This document shows positions 27,398-37,809 of a DNA stretch of 64,000 bases, in pieces. The stretch is from assembly GCF_032918005.1 (NCBI RefSeq), contig NZ_CP136628.1, forward strand, positions 6,185,501 through 6,249,500. Direction: 5' to 3'. The notes under the pieces were generated by a model. It worked only from the letters and a program-made list of their open reading frames with translations, made no database searches and was not told the origin of the DNA. This DNA is from Bradyrhizobium sp. NDS-1 (GTDB taxonomy: Bacteria > Pseudomonadota > Alphaproteobacteria > Rhizobiales > Xanthobacteraceae). Every line of letters starts with the position of its first letter. Position 1 is the first letter of the stretch. Position numbers and translations under genes: made by a program.

Positions 27398-27688
27398 TCA
27401 GACATAGTTAACAAAGCCTAAATCCTGCGTCCGCTGCGCCTGGCTTCGTGTGATCCACACCCGCCAGGCTCCTTCGTGCTTGGCATAGAGCTCGAGCCAT
27501 CGAACGCCGTCAACCGCGGCGGCTCCCTTGGCCACGCTGGTTTCAGCCGCGATTTGCAGCGTCTGCGTCACTGCGACATCCAGCGCTTCGAACTCCGCCG
27601 TCTCATCCAGCGAAAGGCCGATCAGAACACGATGCCGTTGCGTGTCAACGAAATACCTGCGGGGCGCGTTGTGCCGTTGATCAATCAT
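27398..27688 (-). CDS. Small cytoplasmic protein of unknown function
   Basis: The protein has 96 residues and no export signal. It has an alternating beta-like start (RRYFVDTQRHRVLIGL) followed by LDETAEFEALD and a Trp-rich end. ATG 27688 has GAGGGG 8 nt upstream. It overlaps the stop of the small membrane gene upstream by 8 bp, so the two are probably translationally coupled. Family unknown. Confidence 0.55.
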   Translation of the reverse strand: MIDQRHNAPRRYFVDTQRHRVLIGLSLDETAEFEALDVAVTQTLQIAAETSVAKGAAAVDGVRWLELYAKHEGAWRVWITRSQAQRTQDLGFVNYV

Positions 27689-27815
27689 TCGGATGCCCCT
27701 CATTTATGATCCAGGGAGCTGGAAGATCTTTCAGATGCCGGTCATAGGTGCAAACAAACGCGATCAAAATGAGGGCGCAGATCACAGCGCCCGGCAACGC
27801 AATGAGATACGTCAT
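27681..27815 (-). CDS. 44-residue membrane microprotein
   Basis: This short frame starts at ATG 27815 with GGGCAGGG directly upstream and ends at TGA 27681-27683. It has one clear membrane segment (about residues 3-23: LIALPGAVICALILIAFVC) followed by a polar tail (YDRHLKDLPAPWIINEG). Its stop overlaps the start of the next gene in the same direction by 8 bp, a layout typical of coupled translation. It has no recognised family; small size is the main doubt. Confidence 0.55.
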   Translation of the reverse strand: MTYLIALPGAVICALILIAFVCTYDRHLKDLPAPWIINEGHPND

Positions 27816-28257
27816 CCCTGCCCACCTGTGCGCCGAAAAAATCGGGACGGCCCAATGCTCGCAGTAAACTGATCCGTCTTAGGCTGCGCTTCTAAAGCGC
27901 TCAAGGACGGCGACGAGTTAACCTAACCCCACATGGCTGTTTTGACTTTGCCACGACCATCGGGTTGGAGCGGCGGGCGATTACGATGGCCGCACCTCCG
28001 TTCATTGCAGCAAGCAGGCTTCATCTCATCACGTCGCGCGAGAACACCGTGGTTATACGGAGCGCCGCGTGCGGATTTCATCGCGGTAAGGTTGCCAGGT
28101 TAGCTTAATCCGCGTTGTTTGTTGCGAAGTCTCACCAATCGCATATCCATCTTCGCACCGGCTCCCCCAAGCCCGGCCCTACCCAAGCAGAGCCGTCGAG
28201 CGAACATGGGTCGCTTGGCGGCTTTGTCGTTGTGTCGACGAGAGGATCATTTTGGTT
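27816..28257. other. 442-bp stretch with no gene seen
   Basis: It lies between divergent small genes and presumably holds their promoters. I see no convincing longer frame, RNA gene or repeat. Confidence 0.45.
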
Positions 28258-28431
28258 ATGGCGCGCAAGCCCTGGTCGTTCAAGGAAGACCGCAGGCTCA
28301 TGGAGCTGGCGAAATCTTCGGCTTCGCTGGAAGAGGCGGCGAAGGCTCTCGGACGCTCGCCCGATGCGATCAAGCGCATGGCCTTGCGGCTTGGTCTTTC
28401 GCTCAAGTCGAAGTCCGGCAAGAAGAGCTAG
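28258..28431 (+). CDS. 57-residue helix-turn-helix (Myb/SANT-like) protein
   Basis: The protein starts MARKPWSFKEDRRLMEL and has a central ASLEEAAKALGRSPDAIKRM, a helix-turn-helix pattern with the Trp spacing of Myb/SANT or GcrA-like mini-DNA-binding domains. It ends in a Lys-rich tail. AGAGGA lies about 11 nt before ATG. The stop TAG shares bases with the stop of the convergent gene at 28428. A DNA-binding role is inferred from fold pattern only. Confidence 0.65.
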   Translation: MARKPWSFKEDRRLMELAKSSASLEEAAKALGRSPDAIKRMALRLGLSLKSKSGKKS

Positions 28432-28649
28432 TTGCGTGTTTTCTTCTGGGAGCCCATCCCGGGGCTGGTTCCGTAATTGGGTGTCCCCGTCCCCTTGAAA
28501 GCTCCACCCATGCTGTCCGAACCGGAGTTCGTGGCGGTGCCGCTGCGCGAGGTTGGCTGAGGGCCCGACGGCTGGTCTTTGGTTCCCTGCGCCCAGGCCG
28601 CGGAGCTTCCGACGACCAACGACAGGAGGAGGCTTAACGTCCTGATCAT
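28428..28649 (-). CDS. Small exported protein with AQG-x-[K/N]D mature start
   Basis: The protein has 73 residues: a signal peptide (MIRTLSLLLSLVVGSSAAWA), then AQGTKDQPSG and a Gly/Ser/Thr-rich low-complexity chain ending in a basic QKKTRN. Its mature N-terminus matches those at 24475 and 24780. It converges with the small helix-turn-helix gene so closely that the two stop codons overlap. Confidence 0.55.
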   Translation of the reverse strand: MIRTLSLLLSLVVGSSAAWAQGTKDQPSGPQPTSRSGTATNSGSDSMGGAFKGTGTPNYGTSPGMGSQKKTRN

Positions 28650-28760
28650 ACTGCTCAACTTTCATGCTCGGGCCGCGCGACCCTCGGTCAGGCAAACCAC
28701 TCGGTAGCCCTTCCGGACTGGTCTGCCCGTTAAACCCTATCCTGGCCCCCGCTGGCTAGG

Positions 28761-29180
28761 ATCAATTCCCAAGAGCTCGACGATCTCGCGCGCGCCGCAG
28801 CCATCGTGGCCGAGCTGCGCGACCATGGCTTCCGTGTCGCCATCGACGACGTCGGCGTTGGCCATAGTGGCCTGTCGCGGCTCAAAGGGCTCGGCGCCAA
28901 CACGATCAAGATCGACAAGTTCTTCGTCGACACCATCACCCTGGATGCATCGACCACGACGATCGTCGAGATGTTGGTCGCGCTCGCCAAGGACTTCCGG
29001 ATGACGGTCGTCGCGGAAGGAATCGAGACCGAGGAGCAGCGCCGTGCCCTGATCACGTCCGGCGTCGAAGAAGGACAGGGCTATCTCGTCGCCGCACCGC
29101 TCCCGTTTGCGAAATTCAGCGAGCTCCTCGATTCACGCCGTCGCTCAGCATGCCCGGCTGGCGACGTCATGGTAGCCTGA
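28761..29180 (+). pseudogene. Truncated EAL domain (cyclic-di-GMP phosphodiesterase remnant)
   Basis: The frame covers only the second half of an EAL domain: the helix before the DDxG loop, IDDVGVGHSGLSRLKGLGA (canonical DDFGTGYS), IKIDKFFVD, then VVAEGIETEEQ and GQGYLVAAPLPF. The N-terminal half with the E-x-L signature and first metal ligands is missing, and no sensor domain precedes it. No normal start codon with a ribosome binding site is seen. Catalysis cannot be expected. Confidence 0.8.
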
Positions 29181-29343
29181 CCATCTCCGCCGCATCGCAT
29201 CCGTCGCTCGCCGACGAAGTGGCCTCCCGGATTCCGATCGCGTCCAGGTTCCGGACAGTTCGCGCCCCGCAGGAACGACGAGGCGCTTTAACGATGTTCT
29301 CGTGTTTCGAAGCGGAATGGCATCCCAGCGGCTATGGTGGGCC

Positions 29344-29709
29344 ATGCGCCGAAACCACCTCATCGCAGCCGCAGGAATCTGCCTCGCTCTCATCGTCTAT
29401 GCCACCCTGGCAAAGCTTGCGGGAAGGCCGGCGCTCATGGGGCATCACGAGGCCTACTGGATCGTGGTGATCGAGCGCTTCAGCGCCTATGGCCTGCTGG
29501 GCTTCCTGCTGGCTTTTCTGTTGCCCGGCCGGCTCGTATTGGCCTGCTCGCTCGTCGTGGCCGTCGCAATGGGGCTGGAAGTCCTGCAATCGCTGATCCC
29601 CGATCGTGACCCGGGTTTCCTCGACGTGCTGCAAAAGGCGGCGGGAGGCACCGTCGGTGTCATCCTCGCCCAGACGATCTTGGCCTTCCTGCCCCGGCCG
29701 CCAGCCTGA
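29344..29709 (+). CDS. VanZ-like membrane protein
   Basis: The protein has 121 residues with three to four membrane segments. The segment ERFSAYGLLGFLLAF followed by LEVLQSLIPDRDPGFLDVL and an AGG-TVGVILA helix is the VanZ-family pattern (short membrane proteins named for teicoplanin resistance, with no known biochemical role in most bacteria). ATG 29344 has GGTGGG upstream. It is not part of an evident operon. A clean hairpin follows the stop. Confidence 0.8.
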   Translation: MRRNHLIAAAGICLALIVYATLAKLAGRPALMGHHEAYWIVVIERFSAYGLLGFLLAFLLPGRLVLACSLVVAVAMGLEVLQSLIPDRDPGFLDVLQKAAGGTVGVILAQTILAFLPRPPA

Positions 29710-29716
29710 AGCTCAC

Positions 29717-29740
29717 GGCGCTGGAAAACCTTCCAGCGCC
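29717..29740. terminator. Hairpin between convergent genes
   Basis: A perfect 10-bp stem (GGCGCTGGAA / TTCCAGCGCC) with an AACC loop lies 7 bp after the VanZ-like gene and before the convergent gene ending at 29819. There is no long T-run, so this may be a bidirectional weak terminator. Confidence 0.6.
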
Positions 29741-29818
29741 ACGGCACATGCCTCCTACTTCATCATCTGCCCGCGCAGCTCGCCGCCTGGGTTCGCTGCG
29801 GTATGCATGTTCGCGTAG

Positions 29819-30100
29819 TCAAGCCGCCCCGCGCTCGCGGAACCCGGTTGGTGCCAGGGGTTCGGCCATTTGCCTGTGGGTGCTTTGGAGCGCCTCGATG
29901 GCGCCGTCGAGATCGAAATCCGCTTCGCGGATCGAAGCGAAGAACCTGGCCGTCAGCGCCAGGTCGAGCTTGACGCGCGTTGCGCCGTCGCGGCTCTTGC
30001 GGCGGTCAAGCGACAAATGGATGGCCTGCAGTCGGGCTTCTGCCGGTGTGCAGCCGCTGAGCGTCGCCAGTTCGTCGTATGTCATCCATATCTGAGGCAT
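29819..30100 (-). CDS. Small cytoplasmic protein, possibly DNA-binding
   Basis: The protein has 93 residues. The N-terminal part (MTYDELATLSGCTPAEARLQA) is helix-turn-helix-like, followed by a basic segment (LDRRKSRDGATRVKL) that could be a wing, then an acidic helix. GGACGAGA lies upstream of ATG. The pattern suggests a small winged-helix protein, but the family is not recognised. Confidence 0.55.
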   Translation of the reverse strand: MPQIWMTYDELATLSGCTPAEARLQAIHLSLDRRKSRDGATRVKLDLALTARFFASIREADFDLDGAIEALQSTHRQMAEPLAPTGFRERGAA

Positions 30101-30218
30101 ATTCTCGTCCGTCGTTTACTGCGGCCTCATCCTAGCTTTGCGCGACTGAACGCACCGTTGCTGAACCGCGGTCGCAGCCCGTTTCACTGCGATAGGGTCA
30201 ATGCAAGACTAATCGTTC

Positions 30219-30266
30219 AAGCATGATCTTCCGGAAAACCGCTGCGCACTTTTCCGGATCATGCTT
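30219..30266. repeat. Palindromic intergenic repeat, copy 2 (inverted)
   Basis: This element begins AAGCATGATC and ends GATCATGCTT, and its reverse complement matches the element at 26409-26455 apart from a few differences. It directly abuts the stop codon of the gene at 30266. Confidence 0.8.
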
Positions 30267-30712
30267 CAAGAGACGGACGGCCTCGGAGGTGCAGGGAAAT
30301 GGCGCGGCCGTGAACGGCTGTCGAGGCCCTTGGGCAATTTGTCATTGAACTTCACGACGGCACTGCGAGCGTCCACAGCCGGCGCATCTTCCTGGCTGTA
30401 GATCAGCGTCACCTCGAACATCACGTCGGGCGCTTCCCTCGCCGTTCCGGAGCAGGTCGCCATTGCACCGTTGCACACGCCCGAGAGATTGACCTCGACC
30501 TCGTCGAGCCCGAACACCGTCGGCGGACCGTCGGCGTAGCGCCGCGTGGTCAGGACGGCCGTGAAGCGCTGCTCGTCATCGAACCGATAGGAACCGCCAT
30601 AGGTGAAGAAGCTGTCGCAGCCGGAGATCCGTCCTTCCGCCAGATGCACGACGCCAGTGCCCTGGGCGCGCGGGGTCCTGAACCAGGCCGCGTACTTGCC
30701 GTCTCTCATCAT
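30266..30712 (-). CDS. GrlR-like protein
   Basis: The protein has 148 residues. The N-terminal domain (DGKYAAWFRTPRAQGTGVVHL, then GRISGCDSFFTYGGSYRF, and FTAVLTTRRYADGPPTVFGLD) matches the pattern of the GrlR family, small beta-barrel proteins first named as regulators of type III secretion but widespread in rhizobia without it. The last 30 residues are Arg/Pro-rich and may be recent extension, since the stop sits at the edge of a palindromic repeat. No type III genes are in the window, so a regulatory role is not implied. Confidence 0.65.
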   Translation of the reverse strand: MMRDGKYAAWFRTPRAQGTGVVHLAEGRISGCDSFFTYGGSYRFDDEQRFTAVLTTRRYADGPPTVFGLDEVEVNLSGVCNGAMATCSGTAREAPDVMFEVTLIYSQEDAPAVDARSAVVKFNDKLPKGLDSRSRPRHFPAPPRPSVS

Positions 30713-31124
30713 GGAAACTTCCGCCGTAGAATTTCACTGGTATTTGCAACCAACTCTGGGGCGCGACAATGACCGAGCTGGCGAGCATTCCGCCACGGTT
30801 AACGCCCTGCAAAGCCAACCCGTCGAATTGCCGCCGCCGCCCGAGGCTGACCAGGAGACGGCGGTGATCCGGCCTCCTGCGACGATCGGCGAGAAGATCG
30901 GGGTCGCGAGCCGATCCAGCTCGGTGCCAAGAATTGCCGCACGACCACCTGATATCGTCCTCCGGCCAACAGCTTGACATCCCTTGTCGCCGATGGCGGG
31001 TTTGAACCACTTCCTGCTAAAGTGCACCAACACTCAAAGAGTGATTCTGGTCACACTTGCCTGGCCGCTCTGCTGCTAAGCATCGCGCCGGGACGGGGAT
31101 CCAACGAAATATCGGTCGAATTGA
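30713..31124. other. 412-bp stretch without a confident gene
   Basis: Overlapping frames exist on both strands; a plus frame starting at 30711 and ending at 30977 has a Pro-rich protein-like segment but no supporting motif. The upstream region of the FecR-domain gene lies at its right end. Confidence 0.4.
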
Positions 31125-31805
31125 ATGAGCATACCTATGAGAAGCCTGATCGGCGCCGTTGTCGGCGCGTTCTGTATTGCGGCCCCCGCCCTGGCGGAGA
31201 CGCCGGCCGCGATCGTCGAGGATGTCCAAGGCAAGGTCGACGGCGTCGAATTCATGGACTATGTCGCCCCCGGCAAGATCATCAAGCTCGGGCCCAAAGC
31301 GAGCATTACGCTCAGCTACCTCAAATCCTGTCTGCGCGAGACGATCAGCGAAGGCGTCGTGTTGGTCGGCGCCGAGCAAAGCACCGTGCAGCTCGGCGAG
31401 GTACAGCGCGCCAAGGTGCCTTGTGACACCAAGGCGGCGCAGCTCTCCGAGCGCGAGGCGAACCAGAGTGCCGCGACCACGTTCCGGACCGTGCGGTCCG
31501 ACGCCAAGGGCACTCCGTCCAAGCTTCGGACGATCTACGGCGTCGCGCCGCTGGTCCAGGCCAAGAGCGGAAGCACGCTGGTGATCGAGCGCACCGACGG
31601 CAAGGAACCCACGATCAGCGTGCCGCTCAAGAACGACATCATGATCCGCGGCAAGTTTTACGATTTCGCCAAGGCCGGGAAATCGTTGACCCCCGGCGGC
31701 AGTTATCTCGCAAGCCTCGGCGCCAAGCGTTACACCTTCTTGGTCGACGCCAGCGCCACCTCGTCACCGACCCCGATCATCGGCCGCCTGCTGCGGCTCG
31801 AATAA
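31125..31805 (+). CDS. Exported FecR-domain protein
   Basis: The protein has 226 residues with a signal peptide (core LIGAVVGAFCIAAPALA). Residues about 30-90 have a FecR-like pattern (GKVDGVEFMDYVAPGKIIKL, then KASITLSYLKSC) ending in a short beta segment. Two Cys (KSCLRET and VPCDTK) could pair. It ends 19 bp before the cyclase gene in the same direction, so they form an operon. FecR-domain exported proteins paired with CHASE2 cyclases are a recurring layout, suggesting a periplasmic signal partner for the cyclase. Start choice between ATG 31125 and ATG 31137 is uncertain. Confidence 0.75.
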   Translation: MSIPMRSLIGAVVGAFCIAAPALAETPAAIVEDVQGKVDGVEFMDYVAPGKIIKLGPKASITLSYLKSCLRETISEGVVLVGAEQSTVQLGEVQRAKVPCDTKAAQLSEREANQSAATTFRTVRSDAKGTPSKLRTIYGVAPLVQAKSGSTLVIERTDGKEPTISVPLKNDIMIRGKFYDFAKAGKSLTPGGSYLASLGAKRYTFLVDASATSSPTPIIGRLLRLE

Positions 31806-31824
31806 GCAGCCTAGCGACGGGGCG

Positions 31825-33975
31825 ATGCGGCGGATCGGGGGACGGGACATCGTTGCGGCTATCCTGATTGCGCTCCTCGCGGGCGCAATTTTCACGTCTC
31901 CGCCGCTCCAGACACTGCAAGGCCTCTCGCTCGACATCCTCACGGCACTGCGCGGCAAGCTCATTGGCGATCGCCGCGATCCCACGACATCGCCGGTCGT
32001 CGTCGTGGCCATCGACGGGGAAACCTATGAGACCCCGCCCTTCAAGGGGTCGCCGACGCAGACCTGGACGCGCGAGATCGGCCGGGTGCTCGGCAGTATC
32101 ACCGAGGGCGGCGCCAAGGTGATCGGATTCGACGTCATTTTTCCGAGCTCGATCGAGCAGTCGGAGATTCCCTTCGGCGACACCTCGGTCGGCAGCCGCA
32201 TGAAGGGCTTCGACCGGGATTACCTGATCGCACTGCGACAAATCTCGGACAGCGGAAAACTGGTGCTCGGCGATATCCTGAGCAACGACCATCCGGAGGT
32301 CCCCTATCGCGCACAGCAGGTCGCGGTGCGCAACAGCATTCGCGCGCTGAACGTGCATACCGACGCCGATGACGTGATCCGGCGAATGCCGCTGAGCTTC
32401 TCGATCGAGGGCAAACCGGTGCCCGCGATGGCGGTCGAACTCGCGGCGCGCGCGCTTGGCGCAAAGCCCGAGATTGCGTCGTCCGGCGCGACCGACTTGT
32501 CCGGCTATGCGATCCCGAGCGCGGTGTCGAATACAATGACGCTCAACTTTCGGGGGCTCGGCCGCGACGTGCCGGCCTACTCCTTCGCCGATCTGCGCGC
32601 CTGCGTCGAAAAAGGCGATCGCGATTTCTTCCGCCGCGCCTTCGAGGGCAAGGTCGTTCTGCTCGGCACGGTCCTGAACTTCGAGGATCGCAAGCTCACA
32701 TCGATGCGCCTGTCCGGCGGGCATGACGGCACGCCGGCGGCACGATGTGCCCTGCCCGCGCCGGAGCGTGCCACGAAACGCGCCCGCAGCGATGTCGCCG
32801 GCGTGTTCGTGCACGCCACCGCGGTCCGCAACCTGATCCAGCGCGATGCCGTGACCGAGCTGGGCTTTCCCGCGCGGAGCATTCTCACGATCGCGTTCGC
32901 AGCGATCATCGCCTGCGCGGCCTGCATGCTTGCGCCGAGCGGAGCGCTGATCGCCTGGTTCGCTCTCACCGCCATTTACGCAGCCATGGCGCTCGGCGCG
33001 TTCGTCCGTGCCCTGGCGCTGCCGTTGACGGAGCCGGCACTCGCCGGCCTTGCCGCCCTCGCGATCATGATCGGCTACCGCTTTGTGCTAGCCGATCGCG
33101 ACGAGCGCTTCCTGCGCAAGAGCTTTGCCCTTTATCTCGCGCCCGAAGTCATCGAGACCATGGTCTCTTCCGGCAAGATGCCGGCGCTCGGCGGCGAGCT
33201 GCGCAACATCACCATGTTCTTTTCCGACCTCAGCGGCTTCTCGTCCATTGCCGAGACCATGACGCCGGGCGAGCTGGTGACGCTGATGAACGAATACCTG
33301 TCCGCCATGACCGACATCATCGAAAGCCATGGCGGCTATGTCGACAAATATATCGGCGATTCCATCGTCGCCATGTTCGGCGCACCGGCCGACGATCCCG
33401 CACACGCACGCAACGCCGTTCGCGCCGCGCTGGAGTGCCATACGAGGCTTGCGGAGCTCAATGCCGGCAATGCCGCTTTCGCCGGGCACGGCCTGTCGCA
33501 TCGCATCGGACTCAACAGCGGCGAAGCCGTGGTCGGCAATATCGGTTCTCGGCGCCGCTTCAACTATACCGTGATGAGCGACACCGTGAACGTGGCCTCT
33601 CGGCTCGAGGGCGCCAACAAATATTACGGCACCGCGATCATGGCCTCCGAAACGACGATGGCACAGACCGGCGATAGTTTCGCCTGGCGCGAGCTCGACG
33701 CGATCAGGGTGCAGGGCCGCGGCGAGGCCATCAAGGTGTTTGAGCCGCTGGCGGCCAAGGGCGCGGAGAGTGCCGATCAAACGCAGGTGACCGCGGCGTA
33801 TGCGGAAGGGCTCGCATGCTGGCGCGCGCGGGATTTTGCGAAGGCGGCTGACGCGTTCGGGCGTGTCGCGCGGATTGATCCGGCATCGGCTCGCTTTTCC
33901 GACCGCGCGCGAGCGCTGATGGCCGATCCGCCACCGTCCGACTGGATACCGGTCCACGCGCTCGAAGGAAAGTAG
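31825..33975 (+). CDS. CHASE2-sensor class III adenylate/guanylate cyclase
   Basis: The protein has 716 residues. An N-terminal membrane segment (about 8-25) leads into an extracytoplasmic CHASE2 sensor (about 30-335; VVVVAIDGETYE, GAKVIGFDVIFP). Three membrane helices follow (about 352-370, 374-394 and 401-418), then a class III cyclase domain (about 460-625). Both metal-binding Asp are present: D468 in FFSDLSGFS and D512 in KYIGDSIVAMFG. IGLNSGEAVVGNIGS and NVASRLEGAN complete the fold. The C-terminal part (about 650-700) is TPR-like. It should make cAMP (or cGMP) in the cytoplasm in response to an envelope signal, perhaps with the FecR-domain protein encoded just upstream. Confidence 0.92.
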   Translation: MRRIGGRDIVAAILIALLAGAIFTSPPLQTLQGLSLDILTALRGKLIGDRRDPTTSPVVVVAIDGETYETPPFKGSPTQTWTREIGRVLGSITEGGAKVIGFDVIFPSSIEQSEIPFGDTSVGSRMKGFDRDYLIALRQISDSGKLVLGDILSNDHPEVPYRAQQVAVRNSIRALNVHTDADDVIRRMPLSFSIEGKPVPAMAVELAARALGAKPEIASSGATDLSGYAIPSAVSNTMTLNFRGLGRDVPAYSFADLRACVEKGDRDFFRRAFEGKVVLLGTVLNFEDRKLTSMRLSGGHDGTPAARCALPAPERATKRARSDVAGVFVHATAVRNLIQRDAVTELGFPARSILTIAFAAIIACAACMLAPSGALIAWFALTAIYAAMALGAFVRALALPLTEPALAGLAALAIMIGYRFVLADRDERFLRKSFALYLAPEVIETMVSSGKMPALGGELRNITMFFSDLSGFSSIAETMTPGELVTLMNEYLSAMTDIIESHGGYVDKYIGDSIVAMFGAPADDPAHARNAVRAALECHTRLAELNAGNAAFAGHGLSHRIGLNSGEAVVGNIGSRRRFNYTVMSDTVNVASRLEGANKYYGTAIMASETTMAQTGDSFAWRELDAIRVQGRGEAIKVFEPLAAKGAESADQTQVTAAYAEGLACWRARDFAKAADAFGRVARIDPASARFSDRARALMADPPPSDWIPVHALEGK

Positions 33976-33999
33976 CCAGGCGCGCTGAGTTCCTCTAGC

Positions 34000-34136
34000 C
34001 CCTTGTGGGGAGAGGGTGGCTCGCCGCGCAGTGGCGAGGCGCGTGAGGGGTTTGTATCCGCGCGTGCTTCGTGAATACGCGGAGAGAGACCCCTCATCCG
34101 ACGCTTCGCACCACCTTCTCCTACAAGGGGAGAAGG
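34000..34136. repeat. Bradyrhizobial-type long inverted repeat
   Basis: A left arm with CCTTGTGGGGAGAGGGTGG pairs with a right arm CCACCTTCTCCTACAAGGGG; the inner parts GTGAGGGG and CCCCTCAT also pair. The element fills the gap between two convergent genes. I know this type as a common interspersed repeat in Bradyrhizobium genomes, though that was not checked here. Confidence 0.75.
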
Positions 34137-34163
34137 AAAAACGCCCGCGCCAGACACGCCACC

Positions 34164-36286
<2,123 letters not shown>

Positions 36287-36290
36287 GGCC

Positions 36291-36917
36291 CTACACGTCG
36301 AAAAATACCGTCTCCTCCGGCCCCTGCAAATTGATCGTGAAGGAATACACGACCTTGCCGGCACGCTCGCCGCGCTTTGCGATCAGTGTCGAGCGCCGGG
36401 ACGGCTGTTCGATCAGGTTGAGCACGGGGTCGGCGGCGTTGGCGGCCTCTTCATCCGAGAAATAGAGTCGCGTGTTGAGGCCGATGTTGATGCCGCGCGC
36501 GACGATCCAGACATTGACGTGCGGTGCGCATGTCCGGCCCGCTCTGTCGGTGATCGCGCCCGGCTTGATGGTCTCGAAGGACACGAGCCCGCTCTCGAAA
36601 TCGGAGCCGGCACGGCCCCAGCCGCGAAACTCCTGCTCCAGTGCGCCGGCCGACCGATCAGCCGGATGGTTGTAGCGACCGTTCGCATTGGCCTGCCAGA
36701 TTTCCAGCAGCACGTCGCGGAGCGGCGTGCCGGTGCCGTCGAGCACCTTGCCTTCCAGCGTGATGCGCTCGCCCTTGGTGTTCGGGGTCACCAGCACGTT
36801 GGAAAAGTTCTTCTCGAAAATGTCGAAGCCGGCCATCGCCGGGATCAGGCCGATATGGACGTAGGGCCCGGCGGTCTGCGAGGCCGTTTCCTTGAGATAG
36901 TTGAGCGGCTGCGTCAT
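36291..36917 (-). CDS. pcaG: Protocatechuate 3,4-dioxygenase alpha subunit
   Basis: The protein has 208 residues, typical for PcaG. It has the intradiol dioxygenase fold: TAGPYVHIGLIP near the N-terminus, ITLEGKVLDGTGTPL, LEIWQANANGRYNHP, GWGRAGSD and PHVNVWIVARGI. Alpha subunits lack the iron ligands, which lie in PcaH. It begins 3 bp after the pcaH stop, with GGGGAA upstream, so the genes are co-transcribed as pcaHG. The enzyme opens the protocatechuate ring to 3-carboxy-cis,cis-muconate. Confidence 0.95.
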   Translation of the reverse strand: MTQPLNYLKETASQTAGPYVHIGLIPAMAGFDIFEKNFSNVLVTPNTKGERITLEGKVLDGTGTPLRDVLLEIWQANANGRYNHPADRSAGALEQEFRGWGRAGSDFESGLVSFETIKPGAITDRAGRTCAPHVNVWIVARGINIGLNTRLYFSDEEAANAADPVLNLIEQPSRRSTLIAKRGERAGKVVYSFTINLQGPEETVFFDV

Positions 36918-36920
36918 GGC

Positions 36921-37748
<828 letters not shown>

Positions 37749-37796
37749 TTATCGGGAGATCATGGGCCGGTCTATTCCCCGGATAAATAGATCGAT

Positions 37797-37802
37797 TATA
37801 AT
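37797..37802 (+). promoter_or_regulatory. -10 element immediately before the LysR start
   Basis: A perfect TATAAT lies 7 bases before the ATG at 37810. Transcription from it would start at about the start codon. No purine-rich ribosome binding site is present between. The -35 region is not clear. Confidence 0.45.
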
Positions 37803-37809
37803 ATATTGC

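Noticed and set aside
31777..32814. Minus-strand frame of 345 codons opposite the CHASE2 cyclase
   Set aside because: Shadow of the CHASE2 region with Arg-rich translation.
34000..34136. Long inverted repeat as a transposon end or attachment site
   Set aside because: No transposase or integrase nearby; its sequence matches the type of interspersed palindromes common in bradyrhizobia.
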